A stretch of DNA of 64,000 nucleotides from Glycomyces lechevalierae. GTDB taxonomy: Bacteria; Actinomycetota; Actinomycetes; Mycobacteriales; Micromonosporaceae. The stretch covers positions 1-64,000 of the forward strand of contig NZ_JAPZVQ010000013.1 of NCBI RefSeq assembly GCF_027622945.1, given 5' to 3'. The number at the start of each line of letters is the position of its first letter. Within the stretch, counting starts at the first letter, position 1. A program made the position numbers and the translations under genes. This document shows, piece after piece, positions 17,788-29,116 of this stretch. Under the pieces are notes generated by a model that was not told where the DNA came from, did not search any database, and saw only the letters and a list, made by a program, of their open reading frames with translations.

Positions 17788-18765
17788 ATGAACGCCGCGA
17801 ACGCACCGCACATCCCCGTCATGCTCGACGAAGTGCTCGACTACCTCGCGCCCGCCGCCTCGCGCCCGGGAGCGATCGCCGTCGACGCCACCCTCGGCGC
17901 CGGGGGCCACACCGAGGCGCTGCTGACCGCCCACCCCGGTCTCACCGTCATCGGCGTCGACCGCGACCCGACCGCGCTCGAGCTCGCCTCCAAGCGGCTC
18001 GCCGGCTTCGGCGAGCGGTTCATCCCGGCCCGCGCCGTCTACGACGCGATCCCGGAGGTGTTGGAGGACAACGGCTTCGACCACCTCGACGCCGTCCTGT
18101 TCGACCTCGGCGTCTCCTCGATGCAGCTCGACCAGGCCGACCGCGGCTTCGCGTACAGCCAGGACGCGCGCCTCGACATGCGCATGAACCCGGACGACCG
18201 GCTCACCGCCGAGATCGTGGTGAACACCTACGCGCCGGGCGACCTCGTGCGCATCCTGCGCGAGTACGGCGAGGAGAAGTTCGCGACCCGCGTCGTCTCC
18301 AGCATCGTCAAGGCCCGCGAGAAGGCCCCGATCACCTCCAGCAGCGAGTTGGCGGACCTCGTGAAGGACGCGATCCCGGCCGCGGCCCGCCGCACCGGCG
18401 GCAACCCGGCCAAGCGCACCTTCCAGGCCCTGCGCATCGAGGTCAACGGCGAGCTCGACACCTGGGAGCGCGCGCTGCCCGCCGCGCTCGACGTGACGGC
18501 CCCCGGCGGCCGCGTCGTCGTGCTCTCGTACCACTCGCTCGAAGACCGCATCACCAAGCAGGAGTTGGCGAGACGCGCCCGCTCCAACAGCCCGGCCGGC
18601 CTCCCCGTCGACCTCCCCGGAACCGAACCCACCTTTCGACTCCTCACGAAGAAGGCCCAGCAACCGACGCAGACCGAACTCGACCGCAATCCGCGCGCGG
18701 CGCCCGCCCGGCTCCGCGCCGCGGAACGCATCGCACCGTCCACAGGAGCAGGAGGCGCACCATGA
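17788..18765 (+). CDS. rsmH: 16S rRNA (cytosine-N4) methyltransferase RsmH
   Basis: RsmH (MraW) methylates N4 of C1402 in 16S rRNA using S-adenosylmethionine. The 325-residue protein begins HIPVMLDEVLDYL, the usual first motif, and has the SAM loop DATLGAGGHTEALL, the LFDLGVSSMQLD motif and the C-terminal LSYHSLEDRITK. Its start is preceded by a near-perfect Shine-Dalgarno sequence. The stop overlaps the ATG of the ftsL gene. Confidence 0.96.
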   Translation: MNAANAPHIPVMLDEVLDYLAPAASRPGAIAVDATLGAGGHTEALLTAHPGLTVIGVDRDPTALELASKRLAGFGERFIPARAVYDAIPEVLEDNGFDHLDAVLFDLGVSSMQLDQADRGFAYSQDARLDMRMNPDDRLTAEIVVNTYAPGDLVRILREYGEEKFATRVVSSIVKAREKAPITSSSELADLVKDAIPAAARRTGGNPAKRTFQALRIEVNGELDTWERALPAALDVTAPGGRVVVLSYHSLEDRITKQELARRARSNSPAGLPVDLPGTEPTFRLLTKKAQQPTQTELDRNPRAAPARLRAAERIAPSTGAGGAP

Positions 18766-19340
18766 GCGACCAGTACCGTCGCGCGCAAGCCGACCCCGAC
18801 GAGATCATCAAGGCCGCCCGCCGGCGGGCCCGCGCCGCGTCCTCGCGGCGCCGCGGGCTCGTGGGCGACGCCGATGAATCCGCGCCTGTGTTCGACGGCA
18901 ACCTGGCCGTACAGCCCGCGACCGCGCCGGTCGAGGCGCCTCCCGTCGAGGCGCCCTCCGCGCCGCAGCGCGAGACCGTGGTGCTCCCGCGCACCCGGAC
19001 CCGCACCGAGACGAAGGCCAAGCCCGCGCCCGACCCGGTCGAGGTGCCGCGCCCGGCGTTCGTCGGCGGCGTGCTCGCGCTCGTCGTGGCCGGCATCTTC
19101 GGCCTGCTCGTGCTCAACACGGTCATCAACGAGGACGCCTACCGGCTGCAGGAGCTGCGCACCCAGGCGGGTGAGCTCGACCAGACCGAGCAGGCGCTCG
19201 AGGACGAGCTGTCGAACCTCGACACGCCGGTGAACCTCCAGGCGCGCGCGCAGGAGTTCGGCATGGTGCACCCGGAGAAGGTGACCTTCCTGTACCTGCC
19301 CGGCGGTGACACCGTCGAGGTGCCCTGGAACGAGGAGTAA
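18762..19340 (+). CDS. ftsL: FtsL-like division protein
   Basis: Position, size and topology identify this 192-residue protein as the actinobacterial FtsL. It has an approximately 100-residue cytoplasmic region rich in Ala, Pro and Arg, one membrane segment (about residues 100-121, FVGGVLALVVAGIFGLLVL) and an extracellular leucine-zipper-type coiled coil (RLQELRTQAGELDQTEQALE). FtsL links FtsQ/DivIC with FtsW-FtsI at the septum. Sequence conservation is low in this family, so the call rests mainly on gene order and topology. Confidence 0.85.
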   Translation: MSDQYRRAQADPDEIIKAARRRARAASSRRRGLVGDADESAPVFDGNLAVQPATAPVEAPPVEAPSAPQRETVVLPRTRTRTETKAKPAPDPVEVPRPAFVGGVLALVVAGIFGLLVLNTVINEDAYRLQELRTQAGELDQTEQALEDELSNLDTPVNLQARAQEFGMVHPEKVTFLYLPGGDTVEVPWNEE

Positions 19341-19348
19341 GGACGTCG

Positions 19349-21544
19349 ATGACCGAATCCGACCCCCGTCGACGGCGCGACCCCTCCTCGATCAGTCGAG
19401 CCCGCCGTTACACGCCTCGCGGACGCACCGTCCGCGAGGCGGCGGACGGGGCCGAGGACAACCGGGCCCGCGAGAACGGGGCGCGCGACCGCGAGGCCGC
19501 GCGCCGCGAGCGCAACCGGAGCACGCAGCAGCACGAGACCGAGGACCTCGCGGCGCGTCGGCGCCGCGAGGCCGCGGCCCGTTCCCGCGAGCGCCGCCAG
19601 CGCGAGACCGGCGTCATCACCGAACCCCGCACCCCCGAACCGGAGGCCCGGCGCACCGGCGCGGTCCGCTCGGAACCGGCGCGTCGCACCACCGCCCGCC
19701 CCGCGCCCACTCGCCGCACCGGCCCGATCAACCCGCCGCGCCGCGGCGGCCCCCGCGGCACCGTGCGCGCGACCGGCCCGATCGAGGTCCGGCCGCTCGC
19801 GAGCCTGCCGCGCATCGGCAACCCCCGGCGGCGGCTGCGCATGGCCGCCGCCTTCGTCATGATCCTGCTGCTCGTCTCCGGCGCGCGCCTCGTGCAGCTC
19901 CAGGTCACCGACTCCGCGGCGTACGCCGCCGAGGCGCTCAACCAGCGCCTCACCACCGAACCGCTGCCCGCCGAGCGCGGCGCGATCCTCGACCGCAACG
20001 GCAACCGCCTCGCGTACTCCATCGAGGCCAACTACATCGCCGTCGACCCGGTGATGCTCAAGGGCGACCCCGCCGAGCTGGCCGCGACCCTCGCGCCGCT
20101 CCTGGCGCTGAAGTCCTCGGACGTCGAGCCGATCCTCTCCACCAAGGAGACCGCCCAGGGCGACCCGATCCGCTTCGCCTACCTGCAGCGCGGCGTCGAC
20201 CTCGCCATCGGCGACGAGATCCGCGAGATGGAGAACCCGGGCCTCATCATCGGCGAGGACGAGCGCCGCGTCGTGCCCGGACACGACCTGGCCGCCAACG
20301 TCATCGGCTTCACCGGCGGCGAGGGCGACGGCCTCGGCGGCCTCGAGGCCACCTACGACGACTGGCTCTCGGGCGAGGACGGCGAGGTCTCCTACGAGCG
20401 CAGCCAGTCCGGCCAGCCGATCCCCGGCGCGTTCTACCGCGAGGAGGAGGCGGTGCCGGGCAACGACCTCCAGCTCACCATCGACGACAAGCTCCAGTTC
20501 CAGGTGCAGAACATCCTGCAGGAGACGGTGAAGGAGCACGACGCCGAGTTCGGCTCGGCGATGGTCATGGAGGTCGGCACCGGCGAGATGCTGGCGATGG
20601 CCTCGACCCCGACCTACGACGCGGCCAACCCGTTCAACGTGGACGACCCCGAGGCGTACCGCGACTACGGCACGCAGGCCACTGTGGACCCCGGTTCGAT
20701 CCACAAGGCGATCGTGTTCGCCGCCGCCCTCCAGGAGGGCTGCATCAAGCCCGACGGCACCATGCCCGTCGAGCAGACGATCACCAAGGGCGACACGGTC
20801 TACAAGGACGGCTACGAGCACGGCGACGCCGTCCTCAGCCTCGCCGGGATCATCGCCCAGTCCTCGAACGTGGGCACCATCCAGCTCGCCGACTGCATCG
20901 GCCCCGAGAAGCTGTACGAGTATCAGCTGGCCTTCGGCCTCGGCAAGCCCACGGGCGTGGGCATCGAGGGCGAGGCCGCGGGCATCGTGCTCCCGCCGGA
21001 TCAGTGGTCGGGCACCTCGTACGGCTCCGTGCCGATCGGCCACGAGGGCACCACCACGATCATGCAGATGGCCGCGCTGTACGGCGCGATCGCCAACGAC
21101 GGCGTGTACGTCCAGCCCACGCTCATCGACCAGAAGATCGAGGCCGACGGCACCGTCGTGGAGCAGCCGGACCCGGCGACGCACCGCGTCATCTCGAAGG
21201 AGACCGCCGAGAGCCTGCAGTACCTGCTGCAAGCGCCCATCGCGGCCGAGACCGGGACGGGCCGCAACGCCCAGCTCGAGAACTACCACCTCGCCGGCAA
21301 GACCGGCACCGGCGGGCTCGTCGTCGACGGGTCCTACGCGCCCGGCAACGTGACCTCGTTCGTGGGATTCGCCCCGGCCGAGGACCCGCAGTACGTGGTG
21401 GCCGTGAGCGTCTACGTCCCCGGCGGCGGGGGCGGCGGCTCGACCACCGGCGAGGCGTTCAAGGAGATCAACGAGTTCGCCTTGGGCTACTTCGGGGTTC
21501 GCCCCGCGACCGAGCCCGCCCCGGTGTTCGACGTCTGGGGGTGA
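19349..21544 (+). CDS. ftsI: Septal peptidoglycan transpeptidase FtsI (PBP3, class B)
   Basis: FtsI crosslinks septal peptidoglycan. The 731-residue protein has an unusually long cytoplasmic tail of about 160 residues rich in Arg and Glu, one membrane anchor (about 164-182), the dimerisation domain with the AERGAILDRNGN motif, and the transpeptidase domain. Active-site motifs are SIHK (Ser450-Lys453), SSN and KTGTGG. The basic tail resembles mycobacterial and streptomycete FtsI proteins that dock on other septal proteins. In most actinobacteria murE follows directly; here a PAC2 gene does. Confidence 0.95.
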   Translation: MTESDPRRRRDPSSISRARRYTPRGRTVREAADGAEDNRARENGARDREAARRERNRSTQQHETEDLAARRRREAAARSRERRQRETGVITEPRTPEPEARRTGAVRSEPARRTTARPAPTRRTGPINPPRRGGPRGTVRATGPIEVRPLASLPRIGNPRRRLRMAAAFVMILLLVSGARLVQLQVTDSAAYAAEALNQRLTTEPLPAERGAILDRNGNRLAYSIEANYIAVDPVMLKGDPAELAATLAPLLALKSSDVEPILSTKETAQGDPIRFAYLQRGVDLAIGDEIREMENPGLIIGEDERRVVPGHDLAANVIGFTGGEGDGLGGLEATYDDWLSGEDGEVSYERSQSGQPIPGAFYREEEAVPGNDLQLTIDDKLQFQVQNILQETVKEHDAEFGSAMVMEVGTGEMLAMASTPTYDAANPFNVDDPEAYRDYGTQATVDPGSIHKAIVFAAALQEGCIKPDGTMPVEQTITKGDTVYKDGYEHGDAVLSLAGIIAQSSNVGTIQLADCIGPEKLYEYQLAFGLGKPTGVGIEGEAAGIVLPPDQWSGTSYGSVPIGHEGTTTIMQMAALYGAIANDGVYVQPTLIDQKIEADGTVVEQPDPATHRVISKETAESLQYLLQAPIAAETGTGRNAQLENYHLAGKTGTGGLVVDGSYAPGNVTSFVGFAPAEDPQYVVAVSVYVPGGGGGGSTTGEAFKEINEFALGYFGVRPATEPAPVFDVWG

Positions 21545-21633
21545 CGCCGCCCCGAACTTCTCCACGAGGGGGAATCGGGGGTCGGCCCCGGGCGTTAGCA
21601 TCGAAGGCGTCAAGGAAGAAGGAGCCGATTGTT

Positions 21634-22548
21634 TTGAACGTTGACCCTTGGGCACTGTGCGAGGTCCTGGCGGAACCGGCCGAGGCGCGGGGAGCGGTGC
21701 TGCTGCACTTCCTCGACGGGTTCATGGACGCAGGCCAAGCGGGTCGCGGGGTGGTGGACCACCTGTTCAAGACCTGCGAGCACACCCCGGTCGCGTCGTT
21801 CGACGTCGACCAGCTCATCGACTACCGGTCCCGGCGGCCCAACCTCACGTTCTCGATCGACCGCTGGTCCGACTTCGAGGCCCCGCAACTGGTCGTGTAC
21901 CTGATGCGGGACGCCTCGGACAAGCCGTTCCTGCTCATGACGGGCCCCGAGCCCGACTTCGCGTGGGAACGCTTCGTGGACTCCGTGGAGGACCTGGTGG
22001 AGCACTGGCACGTGCCGCTCACCCTGGGCTTCCAGGGCATCCCGATGGGGGTGCCGCACACCCGGCCGCTCGGCATGACCGTGCACGCGACCCGGCCCGA
22101 ACTCGTCTTCGACAACCGGCCGGTCTTCAACGAGGTCACGGTCCCCGGCAACGCCGCGGGCCTCCTCGAGTACCGCCTGGGCGAATCCGGCCGGGACGCG
22201 ATCGGGCTCTCGGTGCACGTGCCGCACTACGTCATGCAGATGACCTACCCGGCCGCCTCCATGCGCCTCCTCGAGGGCATCCGCGAGGCCACCGGCCTCG
22301 ACCTGCCCTCGGACGAGGAGCTGGAACTCGAACGCGCCCAAGTGGATTCGGACATCGCCGAGCAGGTGGCCGAGTCCGACGAGGTGGCCGACGTGGTCAA
22401 GACCCTTGAGGAGCAGTACGACTCGTTCACGGAGGCCGCCGAGGCCGACGAGATGCTCCAGGACGGCCGCATGCCGACAGCCGACGAACTCGGCGCGGCG
22501 TTCGAGCACTTCCTTGCCGAGCGCCAGCGAGGTGAGGACGACAAGTAG
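21634..22548 (+). CDS. PAC2-family protein
   Basis: The 304-residue protein is a PAC2 (proteasome-assembly-chaperone 2) superfamily member as found throughout actinobacteria. Visible hallmarks are the LLHFLDGFMDAGQAGRG start, a PEPDFAWERF strand, GFQGIPMGVPHTRPLGMTVH and HVPHYVMQM. The C-terminal third is an acidic helical tail. Its function in bacteria is not established. The start is TTG 21634, set 9 nt from an AAGGAAGAAGGAG site; no ATG fits. The last codons lie in a 39-bp tandem repeat that continues past the stop. Confidence 0.82.
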   Translation: MNVDPWALCEVLAEPAEARGAVLLHFLDGFMDAGQAGRGVVDHLFKTCEHTPVASFDVDQLIDYRSRRPNLTFSIDRWSDFEAPQLVVYLMRDASDKPFLLMTGPEPDFAWERFVDSVEDLVEHWHVPLTLGFQGIPMGVPHTRPLGMTVHATRPELVFDNRPVFNEVTVPGNAAGLLEYRLGESGRDAIGLSVHVPHYVMQMTYPAASMRLLEGIREATGLDLPSDEELELERAQVDSDIAEQVAESDEVADVVKTLEEQYDSFTEAAEADEMLQDGRMPTADELGAAFEHFLAERQRGEDDK

Positions 22549-22628
22549 AGCCTTGCCGAGCGCCAGCGAGGTGAGGACGACAAGTAGAGCCTTGCCGAGC
22601 GCCAGAAGGGCGAGGACGACAAGTGAGC
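22512..22628 (+). repeat. Three 39-bp tandem repeats covering the PAC2 gene's 3' end
   Basis: Units start at 22512, 22551 and 22590. The first two are identical over the unit; the third has a few substitutions. Each unit is 13 codons long and keeps the PAC2 frame, encoding LAERQRGEDDK-stop-Ser (third copy LAERQKGEDDK). Thus the stop codon itself is repeated: TAG at 22546, TAG at 22585 and TGA at 22624. Confidence 0.92.
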
Positions 22629-22629
22629 G

Positions 22630-22654
22630 CTTCGCCGGGCCGCGCCCGGCGAAG
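22630..22654 (+). terminator. Hairpin downstream of the PAC2 gene
   Basis: A perfect 11-bp GC-rich stem (22630-22640 with 22644-22654) with a CGC loop immediately follows the last 39-bp repeat. There is no U-tract. Confidence 0.55.
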
Positions 22655-22673
22655 TTGCACGGCGACAAGTGAA

Positions 22674-22705
22674 AAGCGGGCCCGACCGGAAGGTCGGGCC
22701 CGCTT
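22674..22705. terminator. Bidirectional terminator between PAC2 gene and typA
   Basis: A perfect 14-bp stem (22674-22687 with 22692-22705) with a GGAA tetraloop lies between the two convergent genes, 13 bp past the typA stop. A-rich sequence on the typA-distal side and T-rich sequence on the other fit use in both directions. Confidence 0.7.
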
Positions 22706-22718
22706 CGTCGTTCAGGGC

Positions 22719-24596
<1,878 letters not shown>

Positions 24597-24731
24597 TGTC
24601 GCCTAAGCACGAGACGGACCTGGCGTCAACCCAGGTGATCGCGGACACCTGAAATCCGGTTCCGAGGCCGAGGGTTGTTCACATTACCCCTTTCAATGAC
24701 AGAAAATGCCCGCTTGCCTACGCTGCCCTAT

Positions 24732-25826
24732 ATGGGCGTATTCAAGTCATCCACCCGATACGTTATGGTTCTCGCGTTCGCAGCGGCGGCGATCCTCGTC
24801 AACGCGTCGCCGGGCCAGGCCAATATCACCGGTGCGATCATCGCCACCGAAGGCGGCACCCTCAACGTCCGCTCCGGCCCGGCCACGGACCAGAAGACCG
24901 CGGGCACCCTCGCGAACGGCGCGAACCCCGAAGTGTTCTGCATGGTCCGCGGCGAGGAGATCAGCGGCTACGTGCGCACCACCTCGACCTGGCTGCGCAT
25001 CGGCAAGGACCGCTGGATCTCGAACGCCTACGTCAACTGGTCGCCGCCGCGGCCCGTGCCGTGGTGCTCGGCCGCCAGCAAGGCCGCCACCAGCGCCAGG
25101 GTCAGCACCGGCGGCGGCGAGCTCAACATCCGCGCCGCCGCGAACTCCACGTCCGGCCGGCAGGGCAGCTTCGCCGACGGCACCGTCGTCGACGTCAAAT
25201 GCCAGGTCTGGGGCCAGGAGGTCGACGGCACCGCCCGCAAGACCGGGGCCTGGTACCTGATCGGCCAGAAGCGCTTCGTCTCCGCCGCGTACATCAAGTG
25301 GAGCGCGGGCGAGCCGTGGCTGCCCTGGTGCGGCCAGGCGCCGCCCACGGTCCCGCGCGGCGGCACCGCCGGCTTCATCGACGCGCAGGCCCCGGCCGCG
25401 CAGTCCAGCGACCGCGCCACCGGCGTCCCGGCCTCGGTGACCATCGCGCAGGCGATCCTCGAGTCCGGCTGGGGCAAGAGCGCCCTGGCCCGCGAGGACC
25501 ACAACCTCTTCGGCATGAAGTGCTTCGGCTCGCCCGGCGACCACGCCATCGGCTGCCGCGACTACGCCACCTTCGAGTGCAGCCCGATCGGCGGCTGCTT
25601 CGACATGGACGCGACCTTCCGGGCCTACGCGAACGTCGCCGACTCCTACCGCGACCACGGCGACCTGCTCGCGAACTGGTCCAGGTACGCCACTGCCATG
25701 GACCACGCGGACGACCCGAAGCGCTTCGCCCGCGAGATCCACAAGGCCGGCTACGCGACCGACCCGCAGTACGCCGACAAGCTCATCGGGATCATGGACG
25801 ACTACGACCTGTACCGGTTCGACTGA
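24732..25826 (+). CDS. Secreted glucosaminidase with two SH3 domains
   Basis: The 364-residue protein begins with a signal peptide (cleavage likely after residue 30, VNASPGQA). It then has two SH3b-type domains (about 35-102 and 118-192, each ending in an xxAYxxW segment) and a C-terminal FlgJ/LytG-type endo-beta-N-acetylglucosaminidase domain. The catalytic glutamate is Glu244 in QAILESGWGKSALA, followed by the family motif NLFGMKCFG. It should cut the glycan strands of peptidoglycan outside the cell, with the SH3 domains binding wall peptides. Several paired cysteines suggest disulfides. Confidence 0.88.
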   Translation: MGVFKSSTRYVMVLAFAAAAILVNASPGQANITGAIIATEGGTLNVRSGPATDQKTAGTLANGANPEVFCMVRGEEISGYVRTTSTWLRIGKDRWISNAYVNWSPPRPVPWCSAASKAATSARVSTGGGELNIRAAANSTSGRQGSFADGTVVDVKCQVWGQEVDGTARKTGAWYLIGQKRFVSAAYIKWSAGEPWLPWCGQAPPTVPRGGTAGFIDAQAPAAQSSDRATGVPASVTIAQAILESGWGKSALAREDHNLFGMKCFGSPGDHAIGCRDYATFECSPIGGCFDMDATFRAYANVADSYRDHGDLLANWSRYATAMDHADDPKRFAREIHKAGYATDPQYADKLIGIMDDYDLYRFD

Positions 25827-25860
25827 GCCGGCCCGCACGACTTGATTCCTGCCGACGAAG

Positions 25861-25900
25861 GCGGGTCCGGTCCCCGACGCACCGCGTGGACCGGGCCCGC
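25861..25900 (+). terminator. Terminator after the secreted glucosaminidase
   Basis: A 13-bp stem with one G-U pair (25861-25873 with 25888-25900) and a 14-nt loop is followed by TTTCGTT, giving a fair intrinsic terminator. Confidence 0.65.
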
Positions 25901-26039
25901 TTTCGTTCGTGTATCGGGTGAGTGAAAGGTCACATCGGGCGGCGAATCCGCACGCCGCGGAGGGGTAGCCTCGTAGGGCGGCCCGCGTTCGAACAGCGGG
26001 GCTCCCAGAACTGTCGGACCCGAACGTTAGATTCCCACC

Positions 26040-29018
26040 GTGGCCAACGAGCACCTTCACATCGACAAGAACCAGCGCGATTCCTCTGACCGGCATGCGG
26101 CCGGCACCATCGTGGTGCGCGGCGCGCGCGAGCACAACCTCAAGGACGTCGACCTCGACCTCCCGCGGGACTCGCTCATCGTCTTCACCGGCCTGTCCGG
26201 TTCCGGCAAGTCCTCCCTCGCGTTCGACACGATCTTCGCGGAGGGCCAGCGCCGCTACGTCGAATCGCTCTCGGCCTACGCCCGCCAGTTCCTCGGCCAG
26301 ATGGACAAGCCCGACGTCGACTTCATCGAGGGCCTGTCCCCGGCGGTGTCGATCGACCAGAAGTCCACCTCCCGCAACCCGCGGTCGACGGTGGGCACCA
26401 TCACCGAGATCTACGACTACCTGCGGCTCCTGTACGCCCGCGTCGGCGTCCCGCACTGCCCGCAGTGCGGCGAGGCGATCGTCTCCCAGTCGCCGCAGCA
26501 GATCACCGACCAGATCATGGCCATGCCCGAGGGCACCCGCTTCCAGGTCCTGGCGCCGGTGGTGCGCAAGCGCAAGGGCGAGTTCGTGGACCTCTTCGGC
26601 GACCTCCAGCAGCAGGGCTACGCCCGCGCCCGGGTCGACGGCGAGGTGTACGCCCTCACCGACGCGCCGAAGCTGAAGAAGCAGGAGAAGCACGACATCG
26701 AGGTGGTCGTCGACCGCCTCGCCGTCAAGGACTCCGCCGTCCAGCGCGTCACGGACTCGGTCGAGTCGGCGCTCGCCCTGGCCGACGGGGTCGTGGTGCT
26801 CGACTTCGTCGACGTCGCCGAGGACGACCCGAACCGCACGCGCCGCTTCTCCGAGAAGCTCGCCTGCCCGAACGACCACCCGCTCTCCCTCGACGAGCTC
26901 GAACCGCGCACGTTCTCGTTCAACGCGCCGTTCGGCGCGTGCCCGGTGTGCCACGGCCTGGGCGTGCGCAAGGAGGTCGACCCCGACCTCGTCATCCGCG
27001 ACCAGGAGTCGAGCGTCCGCGACGGGGCCCTCGCGCCCTGGTCCTCGGTGGGCATGGGGGACTACTTCCTCTTCCAGATCGTCGCGCTCGGCGAGGCGGT
27101 CGGCTTCGACGTCGACACGCCCTGGGCGGACCTGCCCGACCGGGCGCAGAAGGCGATCCTCTACGGCTACGGGGAGACCCTGCAGGTCTCCTACCGCAAC
27201 AAGCGCGGCCAGCGCCGCTCCTACGAGACGCGCTTCGAGGGCGTCGTGCCGTGGGTCGAGCGCCGCCACCACGAGACGGACTCGGAGTGGACGCGCGAGA
27301 AGTACGAGCAGTTCATGCGGGAGATCCCGTGCTCGACGTGCGAGGGGACCCGGTTGAAGCCGGAGGTCCTGGCCGTCACCGTGGAGGGCCTGTCCATCCA
27401 CGAGGTCTGCACGCTCTCGGTCGCGGACTGCGCGGTGTTCTTCGACGGCCTGCAGCTCTCGAACCGCGACTCGATCATCGCCGCGCCGATCGTCAAGGAG
27501 GTCAAGGCCCGCCTGCAGTTCCTGCTCGACGTCGGCCTGGACTACCTGACTCTGGCGCGCGCCGCCGGGAGCCTCTCGGGCGGCGAGGCGCAGCGCATCC
27601 GCCTGGCCACGCAGATCGGCGCCGGTCTCGTGGGCGTGCTCTACGTGCTGGACGAGCCGTCGATCGGTCTGCACCAGCGGGACAACAACCGGCTCATCGC
27701 GACCCTGGAGCGGTTGCGGGACCTGGGGAACACGCTCATCGTGGTCGAGCACGACGAGGACACGATCCGCGTCGCCGACCACATCGTCGACATCGGCCCG
27801 GGCGCGGGCGAGCACGGCGGGCACGTCATCTACTCCGGTCCCGTCGCCGGCCTCACCGAGGCCGAGGGCTCGATCACGGGCGACTACGTGTCCGGCCGCA
27901 AGCACATCCCGGTGCCCGACAAGCGCCGCCCGGCCGATCACGGCCGCGAGCTGGTCGTCAAGGGCGCCAGGGAGAACAACCTCAAGGGCATCGACGCGGT
28001 CTTCCCGATGGGCTGCCTCGTCTCGGTGACGGGCGTGTCCGGTTCGGGCAAGTCGACGCTCGTGAACGAGATCCTCTACAACACGCTCGCCGCCGAGGTG
28101 AACGGCGCGAAGATCGTCGCCGGTCGGCACCGCACCATCACCGGCATCGACGGGGTCGACAAGGTCGTGGGCGTCGATCAGTCGCCGATCGGGCGCACCC
28201 CGCGCTCGAACCCGGCCACGTACACGGGCGTGTTCGACAAGGTCCGCAAGCTCTTCTCGGGCACGCCCGAAGCGAAGGTGCGCGGCTGGGGCCCGGGCCG
28301 GTTCTCCTTCAACGTCAAGGGCGGCCGCTGCGAGGCGTGCAGCGGCGACGGCACGCTGAAGATCGAGATGAACTTCCTGCCGGACGTGTACGTGCCGTGC
28401 GAGGAGTGCGGCGGCGCCCGCTACAACCGGGACACGTTGAAGGTGCACTACCGGGGCAAGACCATCTCGGACGTGCTCGACATGCCGATCGAGGAGGCCG
28501 CGGACTTCTTCGAGCCGATCCAGACGATCCACCGGCACCTGAAGACGCTCAACGACGTGGGCCTGGGCTACGTGCGGCTGGGCCAGCCCGCCCCGACCCT
28601 GTCGGGCGGCGAGGCGCAGCGCGTCAAACTCGCCTCGGAGCTGCAGAAGCGCTCGACCGGCAAGACCGTGTACATCCTGGACGAGCCGACCACGGGCCTC
28701 CACTTCGAGGACGTGCGCAAGCTCCTCGGCGTGCTCGACGGTTTGGTGGACAAGGGGAACACGGTCATCACGATCGAGCACAACCTCGAGGTCATCAAGT
28801 GCTCGGACTGGGTCATCGACCTCGGCCCGGAGGGCGGCGACAAGGGCGGCACGCTCGTGGCGGCCGGCACCCCGGAGGAGGTCGCGGCGATCGCGGCGAG
28901 CCACACCGGCGCGTACCTGCGGCCGCTGCTCGGCCTGGACGGCAAGGGCAAGACCGACGGCGCGGCCGCGCGAAGGGCCAAGGCGGGCAACGGACGCAAG
29001 GCGCCCGCCAAGCGATAG
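26040..29018 (+). CDS. uvrA: UvrABC excinuclease subunit A
   Basis: UvrA finds bulky DNA lesions and loads UvrB in nucleotide-excision repair. The 992-residue protein has two ABC modules: Walker [15 protein letters not shown] and [13 protein letters not shown], with signatures [13 protein letters not shown] and [13 protein letters not shown]. It carries the UvrB-binding domain and zinc modules ([21 protein letters not shown] with CEECGG). A Lys/Ala-rich tail extends past the second ABC domain. GTG 26040 gives the [10 protein letters not shown] start. No clear SOS box is seen in the 213-bp upstream region. Confidence 0.96.
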   Translation: MANEHLHIDKNQRDSSDRHAAGTIVVRGAREHNLKDVDLDLPRDSLIVFTGLSGSGKSSLAFDTIFAEGQRRYVESLSAYARQFLGQMDKPDVDFIEGLSPAVSIDQKSTSRNPRSTVGTITEIYDYLRLLYARVGVPHCPQCGEAIVSQSPQQITDQIMAMPEGTRFQVLAPVVRKRKGEFVDLFGDLQQQGYARARVDGEVYALTDAPKLKKQEKHDIEVVVDRLAVKDSAVQRVTDSVESALALADGVVVLDFVDVAEDDPNRTRRFSEKLACPNDHPLSLDELEPRTFSFNAPFGACPVCHGLGVRKEVDPDLVIRDQESSVRDGALAPWSSVGMGDYFLFQIVALGEAVGFDVDTPWADLPDRAQKAILYGYGETLQVSYRNKRGQRRSYETRFEGVVPWVERRHHETDSEWTREKYEQFMREIPCSTCEGTRLKPEVLAVTVEGLSIHEVCTLSVADCAVFFDGLQLSNRDSIIAAPIVKEVKARLQFLLDVGLDYLTLARAAGSLSGGEAQRIRLATQIGAGLVGVLYVLDEPSIGLHQRDNNRLIATLERLRDLGNTLIVVEHDEDTIRVADHIVDIGPGAGEHGGHVIYSGPVAGLTEAEGSITGDYVSGRKHIPVPDKRRPADHGRELVVKGARENNLKGIDAVFPMGCLVSVTGVSGSGKSTLVNEILYNTLAAEVNGAKIVAGRHRTITGIDGVDKVVGVDQSPIGRTPRSNPATYTGVFDKVRKLFSGTPEAKVRGWGPGRFSFNVKGGRCEACSGDGTLKIEMNFLPDVYVPCEECGGARYNRDTLKVHYRGKTISDVLDMPIEEAADFFEPIQTIHRHLKTLNDVGLGYVRLGQPAPTLSGGEAQRVKLASELQKRSTGKTVYILDEPTTGLHFEDVRKLLGVLDGLVDKGNTVITIEHNLEVIKCSDWVIDLGPEGGDKGGTLVAAGTPEEVAAIAASHTGAYLRPLLGLDGKGKTDGAAARRAKAGNGRKAPAKR

Positions 29019-29048
29019 CGCGAGGGGCGCAAGGAAAACGACGTGTGC

Positions 29049-29080
29049 GAGCGACGCGGCCGAACCCGGCCGCGTCGCTC
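29049..29080 (+). terminator. uvrA terminator hairpin
   Basis: A perfect 14-bp stem (29049-29062 with 29067-29080) and an AACC loop lie 31 bp after the uvrA stop. No U-tract follows. Confidence 0.6.
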
Positions 29081-29116
29081 CCGTATTCGGCCGCAAGGGA
29101 ATGCGAGCATCGCACC

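Noticed and set aside
19306..22548. Plus-strand frame spanning ftsI and the PAC2 gene
   Set aside because: In the ftsI region it reads Arg/Pro/His-rich sequence in the wrong frame; only its last part is the real PAC2 gene.
22512..22628. Possible CRISPR-like repeat array
   Set aside because: The units are directly adjacent with no spacers and encode a gene's end, so it is a tandem duplication.
25827..26039. LexA/SOS box upstream of uvrA
   Set aside because: GTTCGAAC occurs, but not the spaced GAAC-N4-GTTC dyad needed for an actinobacterial SOS box.
24747..29096. Minus-strand frame of about 1,450 codons
   Set aside because: Antisense to uvrA and the secreted glucosaminidase, repetitive composition and no motif; a GC-bias shadow.
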